A stretch of 64,000 nt of DNA from Natrinema ejinorense (lineage in GTDB: Archaea; Halobacteriota; Halobacteria; Halobacteriales; Natrialbaceae). Below, in pieces: positions 1 to 9,814 of this stretch. The first letter of the stretch is position 1. Each line of letters opens with the position of its first letter. The notes under the pieces were generated by a model, which was not told the DNA's origin, did no database searches, and saw only the letters and a program-made list of their open reading frames with translations. The position numbers were made by a program, and so were the translations under genes. The stretch spans positions 1,116,001 through 1,180,000 of the forward strand of contig NZ_NXNI01000001.1 of NCBI RefSeq assembly GCF_002494345.1. Direction: 5' to 3'.

Positions 1-687
1 GAGGGCGGCCTCGAGCGCCTCGAGGTCGACCCGCCCCTCGTCGTCGCTGGGAAGGGAGACGACGTCGTAGCCGCCGAGGGCGGCGCTGGCGAAGTTCGTC
101 CCGTGGGCGCTCTCGGGAACGATGACCTCGTCTCGATGGCCCTCCCCGTTGTGTTCGTGGTAGGCCGCGGCGACCCGAATCCCGACGAACTCGCCCGCTG
201 CGCCGGCGGGTGGCTGTAGCGTCACCGCGTCCATTCCGCCGATGCGACCGAGGTAGTCCTGCAGGCGAGCGAGGAGCTCGAGGGTTCCCTGAACGGACCC
301 CTCGGACCGATCGGGGTGGACGGCAGCCGACGGCAACGCGGCCACGTCTTCGGTGAACTTCGGGTTGTACTTCATCGTACACGATCCCAGCGGGTAGGGA
401 CCGCTGTCGATCCCGTAGATCATCTGGGAGAGGCGCGTGTAGTGGCGGGCCAGTTCCGGCTCGGAGAGTTCGGGGAGTTCGAGGGAATCGCGGGTGAGAT
501 CGTCGGGAAGGGGCGAGGTGCCCCCGCCGTCGGTGCCGGGAGCATCGTCGCCGCCGATCTCGACTCGCGTCCGGTCTTTCTCCGAGAGCAGCGGCTCGTA
601 CTCGCCGTTCTCGACGTATCGCGCCTGATCGTACCGCGACTGTGCGGCGTCATCGTCGCCGGGAGCGTCGGATCGGTCGCCGGTCAT
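1..687 (-). CDS. gcvPB: Glycine dehydrogenase (decarboxylating) subunit 2, 3' end beyond window
   Basis: This is the C-terminal-half subunit of the two-part P-protein of the glycine cleavage system. With GcvPA it decarboxylates glycine and passes the aminomethyl group to lipoylated GcvH. The 229 visible residues start with an acidic leader and include the family stretches [13 protein letters not shown] and [10 protein letters not shown]. The pyridoxal-phosphate lysine lies further on, past the window edge. The ATG at 687 overlaps the gcvPA stop by four bases, so the two genes are translationally coupled. The gene is cut by the left edge and not visibly broken. Partner genes gcvT and gcvH lie about 17 kb away on the other strand. 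Confidence 0.95.
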   Translation of the reverse strand, partial: MTGDRSDAPGDDDAAQSRYDQARYVENGEYEPLLSEKDRTRVEIGGDDAPGTDGGGTSPLPDDLTRDSLELPELSEPELARHYTRLSQMIYGIDSGPYPLGSCTMKYNPKFTEDVAALPSAAVHPDRSEGSVQGTLELLARLQDYLGRIGGMDAVTLQPPAGAAGEFVGIRVAAAYHEHNGEGHRDEVIVPESAHGTNFASAALGGYDVVSLPSDDEGRVDLEALEAAL

Positions 688-2021
688 CGTACCACCTCCT
701 CGAGAGCCGCGGCGAAGCGATCGATCCGCTCGTCGGAGACGCCGGCGATACAGACCTGTATCTCGTGGTCGCCGACGACGTGGACCGCGAAACCGAACTC
801 CACGAGGTCGTCCGCGACGGCTCGAGCGGGCTGGTCGACGTGGGCGACGAACTCCCGGAGATGGTACCGGTCGTGAACCGGCGCTTTGACGCCGACGATG
901 TCGTCGAGACGTGCCGCGAGCGCCCGCGCTCGCCGGACGTCCCGTTCCGCGAGGTCGACCATCCCGCTCGGTCCGAGCGCGGCGGCGTGCATGGCGGTCC
1001 GAAGCGCCACCCAGGCCTGGTTCGTACAGATGTTACTCGTCGCGCGTTCCCGGCGAATGTGCTGTTCGCGGGTCTGCAAGGTGAGCGTGAACGCCCGGCG
1101 GTCGGTCGCGTCCTCGCTCGCCCCGACCAGCCGACCGGGGACCTGCCGGAGGAACTCCTCCCGGGTCGCGAACAGCCCCAGTCCCATCCCGTAGCTCGTC
1201 GGGAGTCCGAGGACGCTCGCGTCGCCGACGACGACGTCCGCACCGACGTCGGCGGGTCGCTCGAGCAGGGCGAGTGCGATCGGATCCGAACCCAGCGTAA
1301 AGAGGGCGTCGTTGGCCGCGGCGAGTTCGCCAACCGCCGTGAGGTTCTCCTCGATCGTTCCCCGAACCGTCGGGCTCTCGGCGTAGAGCATGACGACGTC
1401 CTCGTCGACGATCTCCTCGAGCCCCGACAGATCGGCGGTGCCGTCGTCGACCGGATACGCGTCGACCGTGAGGGCCGTGCCGGCGACGTAGTTCTCGAGG
1501 GTGCTTCGGCGCTCTTCTCGCAGGAGTTCGGGGACGAGCACGCGGTAGCCCGTGGTGTCGCGAACCCGCTCGGCAAGCGTCGCCGCCTCGCCGAGTGCGG
1601 TCGCGGCGTCGTACATCGAGCAGTTCGCGACCCCGAGACCGGTTAGTTCGACCAGCAGCGACTGATACTCGAACAGGGCCTGCAGGAACCCCTGGGAGAT
1701 CTCGGGTTGATACTGCGTGTAGGACGTGAGAAACTCCGAGCGATCCGCGAGGTGGTCGACCAGCGACGGGACGTAGTAGCCGTAGTGGCCGCGTCCGAGC
1801 AGTTCCGTCAGGTCGTCGTTGCGACTCAGAATCGACCGCACCAGCCGGCGCGTCTCCCGTTCCGTCCGCGAGTCGATATCGAAGTCTCCATCGAACTCGA
1901 TCGTGGCCGGGATATCGAAGAGTTCCTCGACGGCCGCCGCGTCGACCGCCTCGAGCATCGCCGAGCGGTCCTCCTCCGTGTGGGGAGCGTACGGACTCCC
2001 CGTGACGTGTGATCCGTGCAT
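684..2021 (-). CDS. gcvPA: Glycine dehydrogenase (decarboxylating) subunit 1
   Basis: N-terminal-half subunit of the split P-protein of the glycine cleavage system, a cytoplasmic PLP-fold protein that forms a heterotetramer with GcvPB. The product is 445 residues, the usual length. It begins [18 protein letters not shown] and carries the family stretch [14 protein letters not shown]. An upstream in-frame start would add 14 Arg/Ser-rich residues (to 2063). The ATG at 2021 was chosen because the family begins close to the PHTEED motif. First gene of a gcvPA-gcvPB pair with a four-base overlap. Confidence 0.95.
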   Translation of the reverse strand: MHGSHVTGSPYAPHTEEDRSAMLEAVDAAAVEELFDIPATIEFDGDFDIDSRTERETRRLVRSILSRNDDLTELLGRGHYGYYVPSLVDHLADRSEFLTSYTQYQPEISQGFLQALFEYQSLLVELTGLGVANCSMYDAATALGEAATLAERVRDTTGYRVLVPELLREERRSTLENYVAGTALTVDAYPVDDGTADLSGLEEIVDEDVVMLYAESPTVRGTIEENLTAVGELAAANDALFTLGSDPIALALLERPADVGADVVVGDASVLGLPTSYGMGLGLFATREEFLRQVPGRLVGASEDATDRRAFTLTLQTREQHIRRERATSNICTNQAWVALRTAMHAAALGPSGMVDLAERDVRRARALAARLDDIVGVKAPVHDRYHLREFVAHVDQPARAVADDLVEFGFAVHVVGDHEIQVCIAGVSDERIDRFAAALEEVVR

Positions 2022-2235
2022 GATTAGCAGTCGTCTCGATCGATCGGACCGGTCGGTCCCCACCTGCGTCGATTACAGCGTTCGATCCGAGACACGATAC
2101 CCGCCTCTAGCGGCCACGGGGTAATGAACGCACCCGTTTGGGAGCACGCCGGCCGATCCCCCATCCACGCTGCCACCACGGTCCCTGCAGTCGCTACACG
2201 GACCACTATGCACGACGGCGGTGTCGGACGGTGCC

Positions 2236-3015
2236 ATGGTCGACGAAAGCGACGATCGTGAGCCGACCGATCGCGGCCGTCGGGACGGCCCACTCGAGGG
2301 GGACAGCGGGGACGATCGAGCTGACCGTGACGGGCCACTCGATCGCGGCGACCAGGAGATCGGTGCGACGGTCGCCGGCGATACCGATTCGTTGCTCGGC
2401 GTCCTCCCACACTTCTATCGCGGCGAGGTCAGCCAGGCCACCAACGCACAGGATCGGATCGATCGGACGACCGACTGGGCGATCACGCTGCTGGCCGCGG
2501 TGCTCTCGCTCGTCTTCTCGAGCCGGAACATGCCGGCGTTCCTGCTCTTGATCGGGATGTTCGTCCTGTCGATCTTCCTGTTCTTCGAGGTGCGTCGGTA
2601 CCGGTTCTACGACCACTGGCGCGCCCGCGTCCGTTTCGTTCAGGAGAACGTGTTCGCGAACGCGCTGGAACCGACGGGGGTCGAACATCCCGCCTGGCGC
2701 GAAGAACTCAGCGACGACCTCAGACATCCGACGTTCAAGGTCTCGAATCGGGAAGCGCTTTCCCGGCGGATACGACGCGTCTACGGCCTGTTGTTCTCGG
2801 TAGCCGTGGTCGGCTGGGTATTCAAAGTCACGCTGTTCACGCCGGAACAGCGCTGGACGGAAGCCGCGGAACTCCCCGGCGTTCCTGGCACGTTGGTGGC
2901 GGTGCTCCTCGGCGTTTTCTTCGGAAGCATACTCGCGCTCGGAGTCTGGCCGAGCCGGCGGCAGGCGAAAGGCGAGATCAACGGCCAGGAGCCAGGGAAG
3001 TGGAAAAACGACTGA
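2236..3015 (+). CDS. DUF2270 family membrane protein
   Basis: Predicted integral membrane protein of the DUF2270 family, function unknown. The 259 residues open with about 50 very acidic, disordered residues. A conserved segment LPHFYRGEVSQA follows, then two close hydrophobic helices (around residues 75-115). After a basic cytoplasmic stretch rich in R, Y and F there are two more helices near the C-terminus. The ATG at 2236 is preferred over an in-frame GTG at 2221, which would add only five residues. The gene converges with the transporter-like gene that ends at 3136. Confidence 0.85.
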   Translation: MVDESDDREPTDRGRRDGPLEGDSGDDRADRDGPLDRGDQEIGATVAGDTDSLLGVLPHFYRGEVSQATNAQDRIDRTTDWAITLLAAVLSLVFSSRNMPAFLLLIGMFVLSIFLFFEVRRYRFYDHWRARVRFVQENVFANALEPTGVEHPAWREELSDDLRHPTFKVSNREALSRRIRRVYGLLFSVAVVGWVFKVTLFTPEQRWTEAAELPGVPGTLVAVLLGVFFGSILALGVWPSRRQAKGEINGQEPGKWKND

Positions 3016-3135
3016 TACTGTCGGACACGCGTCGGTGAACGGATGTATTGCTGATCGTCACGCCCTGGTTCTCCCACCCGATTCGACGTCCCACAGTGGT
3101 CGACATCTCCGCCAGCACGAGGCACCGACAGTCGG

Positions 3136-4275
3136 TCACAAGCCGGCGTCGCCGTCTCCGTCCGAATCGGTCGTCGACTCGATTTCGTCGGTCGGAGCCA
3201 CGGTATCGGCATCCGAATCCTCGCTTTCGAGAGCGGCTCCGGGCGGGGCATCTCCGGTCCGCACTCGGGCGAAGCAATCGAACGCGAGTTTCGCGCCGCC
3301 GAGGACGACGGGGCCGATGAACAGCCCGACGGCACCGAAGACGACGAGTCCGCCGAAGATGCCGACGACGACGGTCGCGGAGTTGAAAGCGCTGGTCCGA
3401 CCGATCAGCGCGGGACGAAGGTACGAATCCGAGAACGTGACGAGCAGTCCGTAGACGGCCATCGCCCCACCGGCAGTCGGCCGGCCGATCGCCACCAGGT
3501 AGACCGCTGCCGGGATCCAGATCCCGAACGCACCGACGAGCGGAAGCAACGTCAGGACGAACGTCGCGACGGTGAGAAAGACGACTGCGGGGACGCCGGC
3601 GATCGCTAACCCGACGCCGAGCAGCCCCGCCTGAATGCCTGCGACGGCGACGTTGCCGACGACCGACGCCCACATGAGCCGGTCCAGCCCCGTGCGCAGT
3701 TCCGTCAGGATCTCGTCGTCGATCGGCAACACCCATTGAAACCACGCGACGAGGTCCTTCCCATCCCGTAACAGCGCAAAGAGGACGAACAGCGTGACCG
3801 TCAACCCGATGAAGAGATTCGGCAAACTGCCGATGATATCGATCGCGCCCGACGTGACCTCCTGGATGGCGCTCGCGATTCGGCCCTGATTCGATTCGTA
3901 GAGATCGACGAGATCGACGGCGTAGCCGTTGGTCTCGAGAACCTCCTCGATCGTCTCGATGTCGACACCTCCCCGCCTGATGGAGCGGACGACCCGAAGC
4001 GACTGTCGGACGGCGACCGAGAGGATGTAGACGAGTGGGATCAAAACGACGACTAACGTGGTGATCACCACCCCGATCGCTGCGAACGTGGGTCTCACGT
4101 ATCGCTCGAGGCGTTGCTGTACGGGAAACATGATGTACGCGAGGACGACACCGAAGAGGACGTACTGGAGATACGGCAGGAGAACGAACAGCGCGAGAAG
4201 CCCGCTCAGTAGTGCGACCGCCATCAATCCGGACTGCTCGACGATCCAGTCGGGGGGATCGGGACTGTCTGACAT
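3136..4275 (-). CDS. AI-2E family transporter (PerM/YdiK-like permease)
   Basis: Polytopic membrane protein of the AI-2E/DUF20 exporter family, 379 residues. Hydrophobic helices lie near residues 12-55 and 63-88, and more are spread over roughly 150-325. A long soluble loop at about 90-145 carries the amphipathic segment typical of the family. The C-terminal 35 residues are acidic and probably cytoplasmic. The transported substrate is unknown; some bacterial homologues export autoinducer-2 and others act as Na+/H+ antiporters. No operon partner is evident. Confidence 0.85.
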   Translation of the reverse strand: MSDSPDPPDWIVEQSGLMAVALLSGLLALFVLLPYLQYVLFGVVLAYIMFPVQQRLERYVRPTFAAIGVVITTLVVVLIPLVYILSVAVRQSLRVVRSIRRGGVDIETIEEVLETNGYAVDLVDLYESNQGRIASAIQEVTSGAIDIIGSLPNLFIGLTVTLFVLFALLRDGKDLVAWFQWVLPIDDEILTELRTGLDRLMWASVVGNVAVAGIQAGLLGVGLAIAGVPAVVFLTVATFVLTLLPLVGAFGIWIPAAVYLVAIGRPTAGGAMAVYGLLVTFSDSYLRPALIGRTSAFNSATVVVGIFGGLVVFGAVGLFIGPVVLGGAKLAFDCFARVRTGDAPPGAALESEDSDADTVAPTDEIESTTDSDGDGDAGL

Positions 4276-4400
4276 ATTCAGGGATATGTCAGCCCTACAA
4301 ATTAGTCCACTGATACAACGAGCCGGCGGGACTGGGTCTCCGAGCAGGAAACGCCGGGCCTGGCGTTTTTATGGCGTGCTCGGTCCCAACGCCGTCCGAG

Positions 4401-4415
4401 AAAAACGGCCGTTAT
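4401..4415 (-). terminator. Possible terminator after HMG-CoA synthase gene
   Basis: Read on the minus strand, the self-complementary AACGGCCGTT is followed by a run of Ts, directly at the stop codon of the HMG-CoA synthase gene. An oligo-T end fits haloarchaeal intrinsic termination, but the stem is short and has no loop, so this is tentative. Confidence 0.35.
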
Positions 4416-5749
4416 TCGACGTATCGGTACTTCCGCTCGCCCATGCGGCCCCAGCCGTCGAAAACGAACTCCTCGCTTGGCGTCGTGAACTCCTCGACGT
4501 CGACGTCCATCTCGTGGTTGTGGGCGTCGTGGATCTCCTCGTAGTCGTCCCACGTCATCTCGTAGCGCTCGGCGAGCTGTTCGTCGATATTCAACGCCGT
4601 GATCTCCTCCTCCCAGCCGTCCCGGACGGTCTCCGAGTGGATCTCCGCCTGTGCACCGCTGCCGTAGGAGCCAATGAGTAGTTTCTTACCGGTCATCTCG
4701 CGGTCGCTCTCGAGTGCGTGTTTCAACGCGCTCGCGCGGGCGACGTGAACGGAACCGGTGTACCAGTTGCCGACCTCGCGGGCGATCGTCAGCGTCGGAT
4801 CGATCGTCGCCTCGTACCACTCGGCGTAGCGGTCGGTGCGTTTCAGCGAATCCATGTACTCCCGGAGGGCGTCGCGGTACTCGTCGTCGGAGTCGAACGC
4901 CTCGGGGCGGGGCTGCCGACCGATTTCCGTGGCTAGATCGTCCTCGATCTCCGTATCGCGGATGACGTGGCGGTAGGCCAACAGGGCCGCCTTCCGGACC
5001 ATGCCCGGGAACGGCGTGTGGAAGGGCGCGTAGACGAAGTCCTCTTCGTGGACCTCGCCCGCGACGCTCTCGAAGTCCTCGAGGGCTTCGCGCATCCGCG
5101 CGAGGTACACCTGCACGGAGCGTTTGCCGTCGACGGACGGGAACTGCTGGTTGGGCTTGAGGAAGTCGGTTTCGTCGGCCGACCCGTACCCCTGTTCGGC
5201 GGAGAGTTCGACGAGGTTCGGATCCTCGCTGATGAGCATCGCGACGGCACCGGCACCTTGCGTCGCCTCACCGTCGTCGCCCCGTGCGTACAGCGCCGTG
5301 TCGGTCGCGATGACCAGCGCGGAGCGACCGCGACTGCGGCCCGCACGGATCCAGTTGTACGCGTCGTCGAGGCTCTGTGTTCCCGCGATGCAGGCGAACT
5401 TCCGCTCGCCCTTGTTCGCGTGGTGGAAGTCCCCGTCGTAGACCTGCTCGAGACACCCAGCGACGTACGTCGAAACCGGCTTCGAGTTATCGAACGCGCT
5501 CTCGGTTGCTACGTCGATACGGCCAATATCGTCGGGCTCGAGGCCTTTGCGTTCCATCAGCCGGTGGGCAGCGTTCGCCCCCATCGTGACGATGTCCTCG
5601 TAACTATCAGGAAAGGAACTGGCGTTGAGACCGAGCCCTTTCGTATACTTTTCCGGGTCTTCGCCCTTTTCCGGGGCGAACGTGCCGGGAAGGTCGAGTT
5701 TGAGGTTCCCGGTCCAGATCTCGACGGCGTCGATGCCGACTGCAGTCAT
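4412..5749 (-). CDS. hmgB: Hydroxymethylglutaryl-CoA synthase
   Basis: Condenses acetyl-CoA with acetoacetyl-CoA to HMG-CoA, the committed carbon for isoprenoid lipids through the archaeal mevalonate route. The 445 residues align with the eukaryotic-type/haloarchaeal enzyme. The general base Glu is in ATESAFDNSKP (E83) and the nucleophilic Cys in FACIAGTQ (C120). The histidine that polarises the acetyl carbonyl lies in APFHTPFPGM. The haloarchaeal form is reported to be soluble and salt-tolerant. The gene stands alone and is followed by a short T-rich terminator-like site. Confidence 0.95.
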   Translation of the reverse strand: MTAVGIDAVEIWTGNLKLDLPGTFAPEKGEDPEKYTKGLGLNASSFPDSYEDIVTMGANAAHRLMERKGLEPDDIGRIDVATESAFDNSKPVSTYVAGCLEQVYDGDFHHANKGERKFACIAGTQSLDDAYNWIRAGRSRGRSALVIATDTALYARGDDGEATQGAGAVAMLISEDPNLVELSAEQGYGSADETDFLKPNQQFPSVDGKRSVQVYLARMREALEDFESVAGEVHEEDFVYAPFHTPFPGMVRKAALLAYRHVIRDTEIEDDLATEIGRQPRPEAFDSDDEYRDALREYMDSLKRTDRYAEWYEATIDPTLTIAREVGNWYTGSVHVARASALKHALESDREMTGKKLLIGSYGSGAQAEIHSETVRDGWEEEITALNIDEQLAERYEMTWDDYEEIHDAHNHEMDVDVEEFTTPSEEFVFDGWGRMGERKYRYVE

Positions 5750-5896
5750 ACGTTGTCAATACAGGTGACGGTACAAGGTATTGTCGTTCGACGTTTCGAC
5801 GATCGTCGAACCATCTGCTATGCCTCGTAGTATCGCTCCCCAGTATCACCGTCTCGGAACCGCGAGACGTCAGGGCCGGTGTTTCGGTGTCATCGA

Positions 5897-7903
5897 TCAC
5901 CAGGTCCACCCAACCGCAGGCGTCCCACGCACGTCGACGCCGTTTGGCGAGAAGTCGAACGGTCCCGGATCGTCGCCGCGCCGGAACTCCGCCCCGTCGA
6001 CGAAGAGCGTGTTCGAACCCCGATTGAGGTCCCCCGTCATCGTACCGAATGGACCGACGTCGATCGTACTCCGGTCGAGCGTCATATCGTCGCTGGACTC
6101 GAGGGCGATCTCCTGGCCGATTCCGGTCGATTCGAAATCGGAAGCCGTCGCGTCGAACGACGCGCCTGCCGTGATCGTTATCGTTCCCTCCGTCTGCACG
6201 ACTGCACGGCGAAGCCCGACACTGTCATCGCCGGAGACAGTGATCGATCCGTAGCTCGCGTCGGTTGCATCGAGCGTGGCGTCGTCGGCGGTAATCGAGC
6301 CGGAAGCACCCATGTCGATCCCACCGCTGGAGCGAATCGTTCCGCCCGAGAGATCCGTCCCACCGGCCGCATCCAGCGTGACGCTCTGTCCGGAGCCTGC
6401 GGTCGTATCGAGCGTTCCTGCAACGGCCACCTCGCCGCTGTTCGTCGTCAACTGAATCCCGCCGTACCGCGTCTCCAACGTCGCACCCTCCTCGACGGTG
6501 AGGCGTTCTGCGGTGAGATCCATCCCGTTCGCCGAGAACGCGTCGCCAACGACGATCAACGAGCCGGACACGTCGACGCTTTCGAGGTCGGCTTCCGTGT
6601 ACGTCGGCTCGCCGTCGTTGTAGACGCCGTCGTCGTTCCGGTCGTGGTAGGCGACGCTCCCGTCGGGGAGGGAAGCCTCCGCCGACTCGACCGCGACGGT
6701 GACATCGAGCGCGTCACCCGCGCCGCCGCTCGAGGCGAACAGCGTTGTGGTCCCGTTCGACCGCGCTTCGAGGGCAGTCTCGTGGACGCCATCCTGAATC
6801 GTCCCACGTCCCGGAACGAGTCCGGCGATCTCGTTGTTCCCGACGGCGTACTCCACGGCTGCATCGTCGACGGCCGGTACGGTCTCGACGGAAGCTGGTA
6901 TCGTGTCTCCCGCATTGGCCGCAGTGAACGTACAGCTCTCGTCCGTACAAGAAACGCGTTCCTCGTCGTTGATTCGATCCGTGTCCCACCGAACGTCGTA
7001 CGCACCGCTCGAATCGGTGTCGTCAGCGGTCACTCGGTTGATATCGAACTCGTCGGACCCGTCGTCGCGTCCGTCGCCGACTGCGATGCGAGCCATCCGG
7101 AGTTCGTACTCCGTGTCGCCCTCGAGTTCGACCGTCAGCTGACCGTCCGCGTAGCCGGTGACTCTCGCGTGTTCCGCCCCGGACGCTGGCCCGAACTCGG
7201 TCCCGATCGATTCGTTCCACGCGCGCGGCGACGCCGTCGGAACCGTGATCGTGATATTTGCACCGTCGTCTTCGAGGGTGATCGGATCGGTAGGCCCACT
7301 CAGAATCCTGGTATCGACGGTCGTCGCGCCCCTCGAGGACATCGACAGGCTGCCCTCGACGAGGACGATCGTGATCCGCTCGTCGTCGATCACGGGCTGA
7401 TCGGTGAGCGCGACCGACGCGTCGCTGAACTCGTTGAACGCGAATCCGTGCTCGAGCCGGGTCGTCGGCGCGTCACGGTACTCGTTGTACGACGGCTCGT
7501 AGCTGAGCGTCCGCGTCTCGAAGTCCTCCCCCAGAAGCTCGTCTGCAGTCGTTGTGTATCTGCCGTCGAATTCGGCGTTGTCGATACCGACGGCTCCGGT
7601 CTCACTCGTCCGGAGCGTTCCCGTCGGGTCCGTCGGGTTGGTTAGAAAGGTCCGGGTCGGATACCGGGTGCCGAGGGTGACCGAGACCGATTCCGAACCG
7701 CCGCTCGTCCCGACGTTACGGATCGCGTTGCGCAAGTCCTGCAGTTCGTCGTGGACCTGCTGGTTGTGTTCGCTCTCGATCGCGCCGTTCTGGGCCGGAA
7801 CGACGTTGACCTGGTAGAGCGCGAGCGCGGCGAAGAGGATCGCAAGCAGGAGGACCGCCCCGATCTGGACGGTTACTGCACGCTCGTCTCCCCAGCGTGA
7901 CAT
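5897..7903 (-). CDS. Large pilin-like surface protein with beta-helix-type region
   Basis: Hypothetical haloarchaeal protein of 668 residues. The N-terminus has a short charged leader (MSRWGDERAV) followed by one hydrophobic helix (about 10-34) ending in QVNVVPAQN. This resembles the type IV pilin-like or single-pass anchors of haloarchaeal surface proteins. The remainder is Thr/Ser/Asp-rich and predicted extracellular. Residues about 430-620 are made of short repeated strands (such as GTLDTTAGSG, GGIDMGASGS, YGSITVSGDD), the spacing expected for a right-handed parallel beta-helix. One CTDESCTF pair could form a disulphide. No enzyme motif is seen. A prepilin-peptidase site is possible but not canonical. 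Confidence 0.6.
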   Translation of the reverse strand: MSRWGDERAVTVQIGAVLLLAILFAALALYQVNVVPAQNGAIESEHNQQVHDELQDLRNAIRNVGTSGGSESVSVTLGTRYPTRTFLTNPTDPTGTLRTSETGAVGIDNAEFDGRYTTTADELLGEDFETRTLSYEPSYNEYRDAPTTRLEHGFAFNEFSDASVALTDQPVIDDERITIVLVEGSLSMSSRGATTVDTRILSGPTDPITLEDDGANITITVPTASPRAWNESIGTEFGPASGAEHARVTGYADGQLTVELEGDTEYELRMARIAVGDGRDDGSDEFDINRVTADDTDSSGAYDVRWDTDRINDEERVSCTDESCTFTAANAGDTIPASVETVPAVDDAAVEYAVGNNEIAGLVPGRGTIQDGVHETALEARSNGTTTLFASSGGAGDALDVTVAVESAEASLPDGSVAYHDRNDDGVYNDGEPTYTEADLESVDVSGSLIVVGDAFSANGMDLTAERLTVEEGATLETRYGGIQLTTNSGEVAVAGTLDTTAGSGQSVTLDAAGGTDLSGGTIRSSGGIDMGASGSITADDATLDATDASYGSITVSGDDSVGLRRAVVQTEGTITITAGASFDATASDFESTGIGQEIALESSDDMTLDRSTIDVGPFGTMTGDLNRGSNTLFVDGAEFRRGDDPGPFDFSPNGVDVRGTPAVGWTW

Positions 7904-7980
7904 AGGCGAGAATAGTCACCACGGCTTAAACGTCTGGTGGCTTCTCGAGGCGACGCCGTGGTCGGAACCCGTCGACCGAG

Positions 7981-8559
7981 CTACTCGTCTTCCTCGACGA
8001 CTTCCGGATCGCTCATCGCGCTCTGGAGGCTATCGAGTCCGTTGATCCATTCGGTGACCAGCCCGTACTCGAGGTCCTCGGCGACGGTCATGTCGAGGTC
8101 CTGGTCGTCGATGATGAGCGTCCCCGCTTGCGCCGCGTAGCCGAGCGCGGCGTCGAGATCCTCCTCGGCTTCGGCGTCGGCCGCAGCGCCGAGATAGTCG
8201 CCGACGCTGCCGTCCTCGGCCGGGCCGTTCGCGACGTACTCCTCGGCGGCGAAGAAGACACAGACCAGGCTCGTCTGGACGCCGTCGACGAGGATCAACT
8301 TCTCTTCGTCTTCGATGTCGATCTCGCTCAGGACGATCTCGCGGACGTCGTTGATCTCCTCGAGTGCGTCCTCTTGCTCGAGTTCCCCGTCGTCGTAGGC
8401 GGCGACGATCTTGGCGATCGCGATCGCCGTGTCGTCCTGCAGGTTCAACAGGAGCCGCGCCGAGGATTCGTCTTCCGGATCGATGTCTTCGTCTTTGATG
8501 CGATCGATCCAGTTCTGCCAGCGTTCCTCCGAGTAGAACTCGGTCGGGGGATTGCTCAT
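7981..8559 (-). CDS. DUF2150 family protein
   Basis: Cytoplasmic protein of 192 residues belonging to DUF2150, an archaeal family without assigned function. It begins with a conserved block (EFYSEERWQNWIDRI). It is strongly acidic, and predicted helices dominate, including a conserved VDGVQTSLVCVFFAAEEYV segment. No catalytic motif or membrane segment is evident. The gene is separated by 77 bases from the pilin-like gene downstream and appears monocistronic or loosely linked. Confidence 0.85.
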   Translation of the reverse strand: MSNPPTEFYSEERWQNWIDRIKDEDIDPEDESSARLLLNLQDDTAIAIAKIVAAYDDGELEQEDALEEINDVREIVLSEIDIEDEEKLILVDGVQTSLVCVFFAAEEYVANGPAEDGSVGDYLGAAADAEAEEDLDAALGYAAQAGTLIIDDQDLDMTVAEDLEYGLVTEWINGLDSLQSAMSDPEVVEEDE

Positions 8560-8727
8560 ACAGACACCTACACCGGCCGCTTGAAATGCCTTTCTCTACA
8601 CTAGCCGTCGAAAGTGAATGTTTGGGTGAACAGGTTGATCGGCTAGTATCGCCATACAGCCGCTCAGACCACCATCAGGCCGCCCTCAATCCGTCGATGC
8701 CTTCGCTCGAGCAACCCTAATCAGTTA

Positions 8728-9579
8728 TTACCCGTCTCGCTCGAGGGTCGCTTCCGTGTCGATGCCGTAAACTCGCCGTGGCGTCTCGACGTGGGCGATC
8801 CGGACCGCCTCGTCGTGGCCGTTCTCGAGGAGCCACCGGACCCGCCGCGGAACCGTCTTGGGACCGAGTACCGCACCCGGCCGATCGGGATCGTCGATGT
8901 AGTCGGTCTCCATCAGGAACGGCTCGCCGCGCTCGGCGGCGGTTTCGAGGCGGTCTTTATTCGACATCACGCTCGGCGTCGGGCCCTCGAGGCGGCCGCC
9001 CGCGTAGTGTTTGACGACGCGACGGGACGGCAGTCCCGCGTCCTCTGCCCAGTCGGCGACCTCGGTCATGTCCTCGCTGGCCTCCGCGTGGAGCTGGACG
9101 GCACACTCGAGGGCGGCTCCGTGCTCGAAGGCGTGGCGCATGACCGCATTGGAGGCCGCCCAGACGTCGTCGTCGACCTCGTAGTGTGGGCGACCGGACT
9201 TCAGCGCCAGCGCTTCGCCCGACTCGACGTACTCCGCGGCGACGTCGAGCCCGGCCTGCATGAGATCGCGGGCGTCCTCGGGCGACACGCCGCGGTCGTC
9301 GACCAGCCGCGATATCAGTCCGGGGTGGACGCCCAACACCGGCCACGCCCGCCCCGCGAGTTCGCTCGAGGCGTCGTCGACGATCTCGATCGTCCGCTCG
9401 AAGACCGCACGAAAGTCCTCGCCGGTCTCGGCCTCGACGCCGAGGTGCCAGGAGGGTTTGTTGACGACGAGCAGATGAGTGCCGCCGACGCGAGCGAAGT
9501 CTCTGACGGCATCGATGCCGCGATTGTTGTCCGGGTCGAGGTGGAGGTGATCGTCCAGTACCGGCCGATCGTCGATCAT
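8728..9579 (-). CDS. TatD-related metal-dependent hydrolase
   Basis: Amidohydrolase-fold protein of the archaeal TatD-like group, 283 residues. The metal-binding HxH lies near the N-terminus (DDHLHLDP). Further candidate ligands are the histidines in LGVHPG, QLHAEAS and VKHYAGG and the acidic residue in METDYIDD. TatD enzymes are Mg-dependent 3'-5' exonucleases, but the archaeal branch is uncharacterised, so the substrate is unknown. The ATG at 9579 places the HxH about 14 residues in, as usual. An upstream in-frame start (9600) would add seven residues. Confidence 0.8.
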   Translation of the reverse strand: MIDDRPVLDDHLHLDPDNNRGIDAVRDFARVGGTHLLVVNKPSWHLGVEAETGEDFRAVFERTIEIVDDASSELAGRAWPVLGVHPGLISRLVDDRGVSPEDARDLMQAGLDVAAEYVESGEALALKSGRPHYEVDDDVWAASNAVMRHAFEHGAALECAVQLHAEASEDMTEVADWAEDAGLPSRRVVKHYAGGRLEGPTPSVMSNKDRLETAAERGEPFLMETDYIDDPDRPGAVLGPKTVPRRVRWLLENGHDEAVRIAHVETPRRVYGIDTEATLERDG

Positions 9580-9814
9580 ACGTTCGACTGGGCGAGCCAC
9601 GCTGGAATAGCCTCCGACTTTCGGGCGGAACGCCGGGACCGACGTCCCGTGCCCGCCGCGGGCCGGATCGAAGTCGATGGATAAATGATAGCCGTCACCC
9701 GTATTGGCTCAAGGACCGATGGTAGACGACTCTCACAGCGGCTCGGTTTTGTCAACAATAGTTATTATGACCCATCCAGATAGATCGGACGTGTTTCAGT
9801 ATGAGTGATCGACT

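Noticed and set aside
316-1646. Long open frames on the plus strand opposite gcvPA/gcvPB
   Set aside because: They are shadows of high-GC coding sequence: Arg-rich translations without family blocks, while the minus-strand frame has clear glycine dehydrogenase sequence.
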